A DNA stretch of 6,911 nucleotides from Bdellovibrio sp. (GTDB lineage: Bacteria; Bdellovibrionota; Bdellovibrionia; Bdellovibrionales; Bdellovibrionaceae), in the NCBI GenBank assembly GCA_003176075.1, contig PSRN01000259.1, positions 1-6,911 of the forward strand, read 5' to 3'. This document shows, piece after piece, positions 1 to 5,353 of this stretch. The notes under the pieces are model-generated. The model worked only from the letters and a program-made list of their open reading frames with translations. It did not search any database and had not been told where the DNA came from. Both the position numbers and the translations under genes were made by a program. The first letter of the stretch is position 1. Each line of letters opens with the position of its first letter.

Positions 1-111
1 TCGGCTCCCGGACTTATCCACAATTTTTGGGGAAAGGTGCTTTATCCGGACCTTAGACCGTCAGTCCAGCAAGGATTTGAGCATTTTGATTACAAATTAA
101 TCAAACTCTAA
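1..111 (+). CDS. Possible C-terminal end of a gene entering from the left (partial)
   Basis: Frame 1 is open from the window edge to a TAA at 109-111, giving 36 residues rich in aromatic and hydrophobic residues (LIHNFWGKVLYPDL near the start, ending FDYKLIKL). I do not recognise the family. The base composition is ordinary up to about position 80 and turns very AT-rich just before the stop, as expected at a gene end. Frame 2 is also open, to about position 100, so the frame choice is uncertain and the stretch may not be coding. No start is visible because the gene would begin outside the window. Confidence 0.35.
   Translation, partial: SAPGLIHNFWGKVLYPDLRPSVQQGFEHFDYKLIKL
85..105. repeat. 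AT-rich inverted repeat TTTGATT-N7-AATCAAA
   Basis: A perfect 7-bp inverted repeat with a 7-nt spacer lies where the sequence switches to an AT-rich spacer. It could be an operator. It resembles FNR/CRP-type half sites (TTGAT/ATCAA), but the spacer is too long for the usual N4 geometry, so no regulator is assigned. It overlaps the last codons of the possible partial gene. Confidence 0.25.
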
Positions 112-155
112 CTATGTAAAATAAAACAAAATATGAAATAAATATGGGGTTTTTA

Positions 156-182
156 TTTTCATTTTTTTAAGATTCTTACAAT
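156..182 (+). promoter_or_regulatory. Candidate sigma-70 promoter ahead of the hairpin cluster
   Basis: TACAAT at 177-182 matches the -10 consensus in 5 of 6 positions and sits in an A/T-rich stretch resembling an UP element. The best -35 is TTTTCA at 156-161 with a short 15-nt spacer, so the -35 is weak. A start about 7 nt downstream (near 189) would place the three hairpins and terminator at 208-281 in a transcript of roughly 93 nt. It could also drive comEC by read-through. Confidence 0.3.
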
Positions 183-188
183 GAGTTT

Positions 189-281
189 CAGTGTCCGCCG
201 ATGACGCTTCGAAGCATTCAATCTTCGAATCAAGCGAGTAGCTCGCTTGCGGGAGCTGACTTTAAGGTCAGCTGGTTTTTT
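189..281 (+). ncRNA. Candidate small structured RNA or leader with three hairpins
   Basis: Three perfect inverted repeats follow one another: TTCGAAG/CTTCGAA (208-214 with 223-229, 8-nt loop), CAAGCGAG/CTCGCTTG (231-238 with 242-249, 3-nt loop) and AGCTGAC/GTCAGCT (254-260 with 267-273), the last followed by six T. A TACAAT box lies about 7-12 nt upstream of the presumed 5' end. This is the architecture of a small RNA with an intrinsic terminator, or of an attenuating leader for comEC. It does not match tRNA, tmRNA or any riboswitch consensus I know. The alternative is that the whole cluster is the 3' end of the upstream gene's transcript. Confidence 0.3.
254..281 (+). terminator. Intrinsic (Rho-independent) terminator
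   Basis: A 7-bp perfect stem, AGCTGAC with GTCAGCT, encloses a 6-nt loop and is followed after two G by TTTTTT at 276-281. The opposite strand has no T tract, so it acts on plus-strand transcripts. It would end the upstream gene or the candidate small RNA. It lies over the most upstream possible start of comEC (TTG at 247), which argues for a comEC start further downstream. Confidence 0.6.
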
Positions 282-297
282 GCAGGGACTGCTGGAA

Positions 298-1203
298 GTG
301 TTCTCCCTCTTGCTTGCCAGTCTTTTTTTAGAGTTTTTATTCAAGAGCGACCCGCATGAATTCTTGTTTTCCTGGTCGATGGGGGCGCAAGAAGTTTGTG
401 CCGCACAATTTCACGGACCCCTTCTGAGTCTTTTGGGCGGAGCCTTGATTTGCGGCAAGGATCTCCCCCCTTCAGATTTGAAAAATCTTTTTATTGACGA
501 CGGTCTCTACCACGTTCTGGTGGTTTCAGGAGCTCACCTCACCTGGATCACCATGTTGCTGGGCATCCTGTTGCAACGTACTTGGGGTTCGGAGAAATCG
601 CCTTTGAGTCTGATCTTTCTCACTGCCTTTCTTACATTTTACGCCTTCGTCACTGGCATTCAGCCCCCGGTGATAAGGTCCTTATTTCAGTTTCTCTTGT
701 TGCTTTTTGATCGCCGAGGCCGAATGGGGGCAGCCGACATTTTGAGCTCCTACTTTTTTTGTCTCGCCTTTCATCCCGCGTGGGTGTTTTCATTGTCTCT
801 TCATCTGTCCACCGTGGCCACCCTGGCCTTTGTGTTGCCGATGCGGCTCCTTTGGCGCAATTTTCTAGTTTATTTTTTGGCCCTGCCTCTTCTGATGCCG
901 CTGGGGATTCAATCTCCTCAGGCCGCTCTGATCGCCACGGTCTTCGCGCCGATCATTGAAGTTCTGATGATGCCATTTTTTGTTGTGCTTATGGTTCTTC
1001 AGCCCTTGCAGCCCTATGCCGAGGGGGCCTTGATTCCATTCTTGTCCGTCTTGCGGGAACTGCAGTCCCATTTACCCCCTCCGCACGTTACGAACCACGG
1101 GCTCTCCCGCCCGCTCTATGGATTTTACATCCTCCTCTGTTGGGTCACGCTCACGGCCATTTCAGGAATGAAGAGACGAGCCCGGTATTTTCCGGAGAAA
1201 TGA
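298..1203 (+). CDS. comEC: ComEC/Rec2-family DNA-uptake channel, competence domain only
   Basis: Polytopic inner-membrane protein of about 301 residues. It matches the Competence domain of ComEC, the channel that carries single-stranded DNA into the cytoplasm during natural transformation. The diagnostic block is LLSLLGGALICGKDLPP (about residues 42-58) followed by GLYHVLVVSGAHL (69-81), equivalent to the family pattern ALllGdrs...GlxHlLavSGlHv. Roughly nine hydrophobic segments follow the pattern of the family. Normal ComEC proteins have about 700-800 residues with an N-terminal DUF4131/OB-like domain and a C-terminal metallo-beta-lactamase domain. Here the N-terminal domain is absent and the C-terminal domain is the next gene, 24 bp downstream and presumably in one operon. 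Start: GTG at 298 follows AGGGA at 284-288 with suitable spacing and keeps the first membrane helix. The alternatives are TTG at 247, which falls in a terminator hairpin region, and ATG at 379, which has no ribosome site and loses that helix. The family is clear; actual DNA uptake is inferred. Confidence 0.82.
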   Translation: MFSLLLASLFLEFLFKSDPHEFLFSWSMGAQEVCAAQFHGPLLSLLGGALICGKDLPPSDLKNLFIDDGLYHVLVVSGAHLTWITMLLGILLQRTWGSEKSPLSLIFLTAFLTFYAFVTGIQPPVIRSLFQFLLLLFDRRGRMGAADILSSYFFCLAFHPAWVFSLSLHLSTVATLAFVLPMRLLWRNFLVYFLALPLLMPLGIQSPQAALIATVFAPIIEVLMMPFFVVLMVLQPLQPYAEGALIPFLSVLRELQSHLPPPHVTNHGLSRPLYGFYILLCWVTLTAISGMKRRARYFPEK

Positions 1204-1227
1204 TAAGAGCGTTCAGAGGTCTGTGCA

Positions 1228-2079
1228 ATGAGCCGCGCTTCGATGTCCCTCATCTGGTGCCTAGGAATCTTTCTCTGGCCAAGCCCCGTGGGAGGTGATC
1301 ACGCGGAGTTCTTGATCCTCTGGCGGAGCGGTGGCGGACAAATCGTTTCCTGGATCAAATTCGACAAGTGTTTACACTTTGATCTGGGCGGCGATTTCGC
1401 GATCTGGTCCCGCATTTCAAATCTCTGCCACCGCCAATTGAATTATCTCTTTATCAGTCACCGCGACCGCGAAAATCTTCGCTTGAACAAGAAACTGCAA
1501 ACCCTCCCCCACTGTTTCGTGTTGAATTCATCAAGCTGGATTCCCGACCCCGTGGATCCGTCCTTTGTTTGCGAACGGCCTGCGGAAGTGGAACTTTGGA
1601 CGCCGAAGCGCATGGCGGAAGGATCGATTGCACGTGGCACTGCGGAGGTGCCGAAGGCACCGACTTGGCTCTCCGCCGCCCACGCTGGCCACGCTGAATC
1701 GCCGGCCCGTCGAGAAGACCAAAAATCGGCGGTTTACTTGCTTGCTGAAGCCCGGGTTCTCATTGCCGGCGACTCCACCAAGGAACAGGAGTGGGACTGG
1801 TTGCCCTGGGCGGCCGCCCGACAGCCGCGGATTCTCGTGCTCGGCAGTCACGGTCATCATCGCAGCAGCGAATCCATCCTTTCTCTGCCCAGTCTCCGTT
1901 GGACCCTGGCCTCCTCGGCCTCGCGCGAGAAGAAAACGCCGCTTTTGGATTTTCTGCGCGGCCAGCACTTGCCGCCGCGTTCCCGGCTACAGAAGGAGAC
2001 CCGCAATAGACTCAAGCGCCGGAAACTACCCGTCATTGAGACTCGTGATTGGGGAAATGTGATCCTTCAAACCCGGTAG
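1228..2079 (+). CDS. Exported metallo-beta-lactamase-like protein, detached ComEC C-terminal domain with altered metal site
   Basis: A 283-residue protein with a likely signal peptide or membrane anchor (hydrophobic residues 6-17, then PSPVGG), so it is probably periplasmic. The order of motifs follows the C-terminal metallo-hydrolase domain of ComEC: DLGG at 52-55 (family iDgG), LFISHRDREN at 74-83 (family llSHxDxDH), VLIAGD at 177-182 (family lltGD), LGSHGHHRSS at 205-214 (family vgHHGSxxSS), then a final strand region with PVIETRDWGNVIL. H78, D80, D182 and H208 are kept, but the DH pair of the metal motif is replaced by E82 and N83. The central part (about 100-165) is divergent. In ComEC this domain is thought to degrade the non-transported strand; here nuclease activity may be lost or changed. 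Start ATG 1228 has AGAGGT at 1215-1220. It follows comEC closely, and its last 13 bp overlap the convergent ald gene. The ComEC relation rests on motif order and position, not on a search. Confidence 0.68.
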   Translation: MSRASMSLIWCLGIFLWPSPVGGDHAEFLILWRSGGGQIVSWIKFDKCLHFDLGGDFAIWSRISNLCHRQLNYLFISHRDRENLRLNKKLQTLPHCFVLNSSSWIPDPVDPSFVCERPAEVELWTPKRMAEGSIARGTAEVPKAPTWLSAAHAGHAESPARREDQKSAVYLLAEARVLIAGDSTKEQEWDWLPWAAARQPRILVLGSHGHHRSSESILSLPSLRWTLASSASREKKTPLLDFLRGQHLPPRSRLQKETRNRLKRRKLPVIETRDWGNVILQTR

Positions 2080-3200
2080 GGCAGCGTGGGCGACGAAGTC
2101 GCCACGGGCTTGTAGGGGAGTCCCAAATCGCGCGCCACGGGCTCATAACAAACCGAGCCCTGGTAGGTATTCAGTCCGTGATAAAGGTCCTTGTCCTTCG
2201 CCACGGCCTCTTCAACCCCCAAAGCCGCCAGCATCGAAGCATACTTTAGAGTCACATTGGTCAAGGCGTACGTGGAGGTGCGTGAAACCACTCCCGGCAT
2301 ATTCGGAACGCAGTAATGAATCACACCATCGATTTCATAGGTGGGGTTCTGATGGGAGGTGGGCCGGCAAGTTTCAATACAGCCCCCTTGATCGACGGCC
2401 ACGTCAACGACCACACCGCCTTTCGGCATGCTCGTGATGGCCGATTTTGAAACCAAGGTCGGAGCTTTGTGACCCGTAATCAGCACGGCACCGATCAGAA
2501 GATCGCTCTCGGCCACGCATTGCTCGATATTTTGAGAATTCGAATAAAGAGTCGTGATCCGTCCTTGAAAGATATCATCAAGGTATTCCAGCCTGGCGGT
2601 GTTCACATCCAATACCGTCACGTCAGCGCCAAGTCCCACGGCCATGCGAGCCGCGTTGGTTCCCACGACGCCGCCCCCGAGGACAGTCACTTTGGCCGGG
2701 CGGACTCCGGTGACTCCCCCCAACAGCACCCCCTTGCCGCCATGATCCTTTTGCAAATAAAAGGCGCCGATCTGGGTGGCCATCCGTCCAGCCACCTCAC
2801 TCATTGGCGTGAGCAAGGGCAAACTGCCGTCGGACTTTTGAATTGTTTCGTAAGCAATCCCCTTCACCTGCTTTTCACAAAGAGCGCGGGTCAACTTTGG
2901 TTCAGCGGCCAAATGAAGATAGGTGTAGAGGATGAGATTCGGCTTGAGAAGTTCGTACTCCTCGGGAAGAGGTTCCTTCACCTTCACGATCATTTCCGCC
3001 TTGGCGTAGACCTCGGCTTTGCTGTCCAAAATGCGAGCCCCGGCCTTCTCGTATTCTTGGTTGGCGATCCCGCTCCCCACGCCGGCATCCCGCTCGACAT
3101 AGAGAGTGTGTCCTTCATTGACAAGCTGACGGACACCGGCCTCCGTCATGCCGACCCGGTTTTCGCTGATTTTGATTTCTTTGGGAACTCCGATAACCAT
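2067..3200 (-). CDS. ald: Alanine dehydrogenase (EC 1.4.1.1)
   Basis: Cytoplasmic enzyme of 377 residues that interconverts L-alanine and pyruvate plus ammonia with NAD; this is the usual family length. It starts with the family signature VIGVPKEIKxxENRVGMTP-like block. All residues known for catalysis and substrate binding in the M. tuberculosis enzyme fall at the same numbers: R15, K75, H96 and D270. The NAD-binding Rossmann loop is GGGVVG at 175-180, and acidic D198 at the end of the next strand fits NAD rather than NADP. Start: ATG at 3198-3200 is preceded by a strong GGAGG seven bases upstream. An in-frame extension to 3302 exists but has no homology-like sequence. It lies downstream of lpxC on the same strand with a 143-bp gap in which I see no clear promoter or terminator, so read-through from lpxC is possible. 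Its 3' end overlaps the ComEC-like metallo-hydrolase gene by 13 bp. Confidence 0.96.
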   Translation of the reverse strand: MVIGVPKEIKISENRVGMTEAGVRQLVNEGHTLYVERDAGVGSGIANQEYEKAGARILDSKAEVYAKAEMIVKVKEPLPEEYELLKPNLILYTYLHLAAEPKLTRALCEKQVKGIAYETIQKSDGSLPLLTPMSEVAGRMATQIGAFYLQKDHGGKGVLLGGVTGVRPAKVTVLGGGVVGTNAARMAVGLGADVTVLDVNTARLEYLDDIFQGRITTLYSNSQNIEQCVAESDLLIGAVLITGHKAPTLVSKSAITSMPKGGVVVDVAVDQGGCIETCRPTSHQNPTYEIDGVIHYCVPNMPGVVSRTSTYALTNVTLKYASMLAALGVEEAVAKDKDLYHGLNTYQGSVCYEPVARDLGLPYKPVATSSPTLPYRV

Positions 3201-3343
3201 AATTGATCCTCCAATGGCTGCGCTGGGAACGGATCTTGCCAAATCCCGGCGGAAATGGGAAGCCCGCGCACCGCGCTGGGAGCTGAAGAGCTGGCTTTTC
3301 ACGGGTCTTGAAACGCGTTTTGGCTTAACTCTGAGCTTAAATT

Positions 3344-4228
3344 TTAGAGGCGAAACTGCTCGGAAAGATCCGCCCCCAGCTCAATCAGCTTGAAGGCTCG
3401 GTTGGATGAGGCGATTTTCTTCACCAACTTATTCATCATATCGTGGCCCGCCTTATAGAGAACAACGTGTCCCATCAAAGGCATGGAGAGGGTCACAAGG
3501 TCACCCAAGGCATCCAGGGCCTTGTGACGGACGAACTCATCGGGCCAGCGTAATCCCTCCGGGTTCAAAACGCCCTGGTCACTGAGAACGACGGCGTTGG
3601 CCAAACTTCCGCCGCGGGCCAATCCCCTCGCTTTAAGGGCTTCAACGTCCTTCAGAAAACCAAAGGTCCGCGCCCCCGCAAGCTCACGACTGAAGGATTG
3701 TTCGTTGATATCCAGGTCCAGCTTTTGCTTACCAATCGAAGGGTGCGGAAACTCGATCGTCACCGTCAAGCGGAGACCATGGTAAGGAACGGCGTAAGCC
3801 TGTTTGTCCCCCTCTTCGACAAAAACGGACTCGGTCAAATAACAATACTTGCGGGGCTCGTCCTGCTCGATGAGCCCCACCTTTTGGATGGCCTCCAGGA
3901 AATGAATGGCGCTTCCATCGGTGATCGGAATTTCCGGGCCGTCGAGTTCAATGATCAGATTATCCACCCGCAGGGCTGATAAGGCTGAAAGACAATGTTC
4001 CACAGTGGCGACGCTGAACTCGGCTCCCCCGAGAGTCGTCGCGTATCCCGTGGCCGCGACCTGGGCCTCTTCGACCTTCACGGAGGGGTGACCTGGAAGG
4101 TCCCGGCGGACAAAATGAACCCCGGTTCCCGGCGGGGCCGGCACGAAAGTGAGTGAACAGGCCTGACCCAAATGGAGGCCTACGCCCTGGACCTGGACAC
4201 GGTCTCGAATGGTCTTTTGCAGAAACAT
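3344..4228 (-). CDS. lpxC: UDP-3-O-acyl-N-acetylglucosamine deacetylase
   Basis: Zinc enzyme of 294 residues (family about 300) that performs the committed step of lipid A synthesis by removing the N-acetyl group from UDP-3-O-acyl-GlcNAc, on the cytoplasmic side of the inner membrane. Visible landmarks are GVGLH at 15-19, STVEH with E77 and zinc ligand H78, PEIPITDGS at 98-106, RTFGF with T188, DEFVRHKALDALGD with zinc ligands H235 and D239 plus K236, and YKAGH with catalytic H262. All catalytic residues are present. Start: ATG 4226-4228 gives the N-terminus aligned to E. coli LpxC. GGAGG touches this ATG directly, too close for normal use, while a TATACT box just upstream suggests a leaderless transcript. 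An alternative ATG at 4262-4264 adds 12 residues. It is not in a division or murein cluster as in E. coli; its neighbours are ald downstream and a divergent lipoprotein gene. Confidence 0.96.
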   Translation of the reverse strand: MFLQKTIRDRVQVQGVGLHLGQACSLTFVPAPPGTGVHFVRRDLPGHPSVKVEEAQVAATGYATTLGGAEFSVATVEHCLSALSALRVDNLIIELDGPEIPITDGSAIHFLEAIQKVGLIEQDEPRKYCYLTESVFVEEGDKQAYAVPYHGLRLTVTIEFPHPSIGKQKLDLDINEQSFSRELAGARTFGFLKDVEALKARGLARGGSLANAVVLSDQGVLNPEGLRWPDEFVRHKALDALGDLVTLSMPLMGHVVLYKAGHDMMNKLVKKIASSNRAFKLIELGADLSEQFRL

Positions 4229-4234
4229 CCTCCG

Positions 4235-4264
4235 AGTATAAACTGATGGGAAAGATGAGGTCAT
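4235..4264 (-). promoter_or_regulatory. Candidate lpxC promoter giving a leaderless message
   Basis: Read on the minus strand, TATACT (4240-4235) matches the -10 consensus in 5 of 6 positions. ATGACC (4264-4259), 18 nt further upstream, matches TTGACA in 4 of 6. The expected start, about 7 nt past the -10, falls on the A of the lpxC ATG at 4228. The same A/T patch read on the plus strand contains TATAAA (4237-4242), a possible -10 for the divergent lipoprotein gene, although no good plus-strand -35 is visible. Confidence 0.35.
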
Positions 4265-4521
4265 CAATTCTCTTTGTCCTTTTGTCCGGCTCTGTTCTCG
4301 CCTGCCAATCGCCTTCGGCGAAGGACCCTCTTGACGCCCTTGAAGAGCGGCAGAACCAAGCCCATCCATCGGCGGCCACGATTTGGACCCAGACCTTCTT
4401 CACCTCCCAGCCGGTCAGTCCGGAGCGCCCCTCCCGCCCGGGGGAATTCTTCAAGCACTGTGAATTCGTTCGACGAAATCCCTTTACCCATCGCAACGAT
4501 TGGTCTTGCGATGATCCATAA
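4246..4521 (+). CDS. Small lipoprotein of unknown function
   Basis: 91 residues (88 from the second ATG at 4255). The N-terminus has a basic start, a hydrophobic stretch SSILFVLLSGS and the lipobox VLAC, with the lipid-modified Cys at residue 20 (17 from the second ATG), so it is predicted to be anchored in the inner or outer membrane. The mature part of about 70 residues is polar and contains two further cysteines 16 positions apart near the C-terminus (HCEFVRRNPF...WSC), which could form a disulfide in the periplasm. I do not recognise the family. No convincing ribosome site precedes either ATG; the second one fits a very short leader from the TATAAA at 4237-4242. It starts head-to-head with lpxC and probably lies in one transcript with the gene at 4607. 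Confidence 0.65.
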   Translation: MGKMRSSILFVLLSGSVLACQSPSAKDPLDALEERQNQAHPSAATIWTQTFFTSQPVSPERPSRPGEFFKHCEFVRRNPFTHRNDWSCDDP

Positions 4522-4551
4522 GGGTTCGTCAGACAATAACTGGTGAACCCT
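4521..4551 (+). repeat. Inverted repeat after the lipoprotein gene
   Basis: AGGGTTC at 4521-4527 pairs perfectly with GAACCCT at 4545-4551 across a 17-nt loop, starting on the last base of the lipoprotein stop codon. No T tract follows, so it is not a standard terminator. It may be an mRNA stability hairpin between the two genes, or chance. Confidence 0.25.
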
Positions 4552-4606
4552 AAGGCCGTTAAGGAAGAAGCGAAAATGACCGATGGACTCCGCTGAGGAA
4601 TGACGG

Positions 4607-5347
4607 ATGGGAATGCTTGATCGTTATCGCAAAGCCGGTGGATTTATTCAGCTCTTGACTCTGATTGAGACGTCGCCACCGGCGAAAAAGGAAAAATTTC
4701 TTCAGCTCATCAAGGAAGAAAATGCCCCCTGGGAAGGCGAGCTTCGGCGCCGAATGCTCCATTTTGACCGTCTCGCCGGATGGGATCAACCGTCCCTGAT
4801 GGAAATAACCAGCCGAATTCCAGATAAGATTCTCGCCATCGCCCTTCATCCTCTCGATGCCGAAAAAAGGCAAAAATTTATCAAGGCGTTGAGTTACGCG
4901 CAAAAAAGAGTGGTCGAGGAATTCTTGACCGGGAATCCCCCCTCCCCTTCCGAGGTTTCGGCTTGCCAGGCCAAAGTGCTGCAGGAAGTCCGCCACCTCA
5001 GCCAAACCGGTCAGTTGAAGATCGAGAAAATTGATCCAGAAATGGTCGTGCCGCAAGAAATCGAAGAGTCACTCAATGCAATGGCCGGCCACAGTTATTC
5101 ATACGCCGCCGCAAACCAGGGGTCCTCTACGTCCTCTGCATCGTTGACCCACAGGACGAGTGATCCCGGACCGGTTCCCGGCCCGTCGGCGGCCTCCGCC
5201 ACAGGGGGCGCCAACTCCACCGCCGCCATGGACGAGCTGAAGGAACTCCGTCGGCGCTTGCAGCATATTCAACTCGCCTTCGAACAAAGCGAAAAAGAAA
5301 ATAAGATCTTGCGCGACAAGCTTGATCAAATTCGCAAAATCGCCTGA
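4607..5347 (+). CDS. FliG C-terminal-domain protein with linker and C-terminal coiled coil
   Basis: 246 residues, no signal peptide, predicted cytoplasmic. Residues about 14-140 resemble the armadillo-type C-terminal half of the flagellar rotor protein FliG: LRRRMLHFDRLAGWDQPSL (46-64) matches the xxRRMFxFEDLxxLDDRxL block. IPDKILAIAL...EKRQKFIKALS (71-96) and SEVSACQAKVLQEVRHLSQTGQL (115-137) match the last helices. The N-terminal FliF-binding domain of FliG is missing. A linker rich in Ala, Ser, Gly, Pro and Thr (about 160-207) leads to a charged helix (208-246) with heptad character, likely a coiled coil. Aligned by eye, the charged residues that contact the stator in FliG (K264, R281, D288/D289, R297 in E. 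coli numbering) are mostly replaced, so it is probably a scaffold or adaptor, not a rotor subunit. Start ATG 4607 has GAGGA at 4595-4599. It follows the lipoprotein gene by 85 bp and meets the SDR gene with a 6-bp gap. Confidence 0.7.
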   Translation: MGMLDRYRKAGGFIQLLTLIETSPPAKKEKFLQLIKEENAPWEGELRRRMLHFDRLAGWDQPSLMEITSRIPDKILAIALHPLDAEKRQKFIKALSYAQKRVVEEFLTGNPPSPSEVSACQAKVLQEVRHLSQTGQLKIEKIDPEMVVPQEIEESLNAMAGHSYSYAAANQGSSTSSASLTHRTSDPGPVPGPSAASATGGANSTAAMDELKELRRRLQHIQLAFEQSEKENKILRDKLDQIRKIA

Positions 5348-5353
5348 GGCCCC

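Noticed and set aside
14..22. Perfect DnaA box TTATCCACA near the left edge
   Set aside because: It is the only perfect copy in the window, may lie in the end of a coding region, and no origin genes are nearby. A 9-mer can occur by chance.
208..281. tRNA or tmRNA reading of the hairpin cluster (TTCGAATC looks like a T loop)
   Set aside because: The stems flanking TTCGAAT do not form a 5-bp T arm, there is no acceptor stem or 7-nt anticodon loop, and the last stem ends in a T tract.
159..344. Minus-strand frame coding a 61-residue Lys/Arg-rich protein, like a small ribosomal or histone-like protein
   Set aside because: It starts at TTG without a ribosome site, is antisense to the three hairpins and to the comEC start, and does not match L34, S20 or other small basic proteins. 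The basic residues follow from the hairpin and AT-rich sequence.
1565..2062. Long plus-strand frame overlapping the metallo-hydrolase gene, with an arginine- and proline-rich product, and minus-strand 1531-1968
   Set aside because: These are shadow frames in a GC-rich stretch. Their products are low-complexity Arg/Pro/Ser-rich, while the 1228 frame carries ordered family motifs, a ribosome site and a signal sequence.
2469..3206. 245-residue plus-strand frame antisense to ald
   Set aside because: The product shows no recognisable motifs and lies exactly over a fully conserved ald gene; it is a typical antisense shadow.
3201..3302. 34-residue N-terminal extension of alanine dehydrogenase
   Set aside because: The strong GGAGG before ATG 3200 and exact family numbering of the catalytic residues from that start show the extension is untranslated.
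3960..4496. 178-residue minus-strand frame over the lpxC 5' end and lipoprotein gene
   Set aside because: It is a Gly/Arg/Pro-rich shadow in another frame. LpxC motifs and the lipobox belong to the chosen frames.
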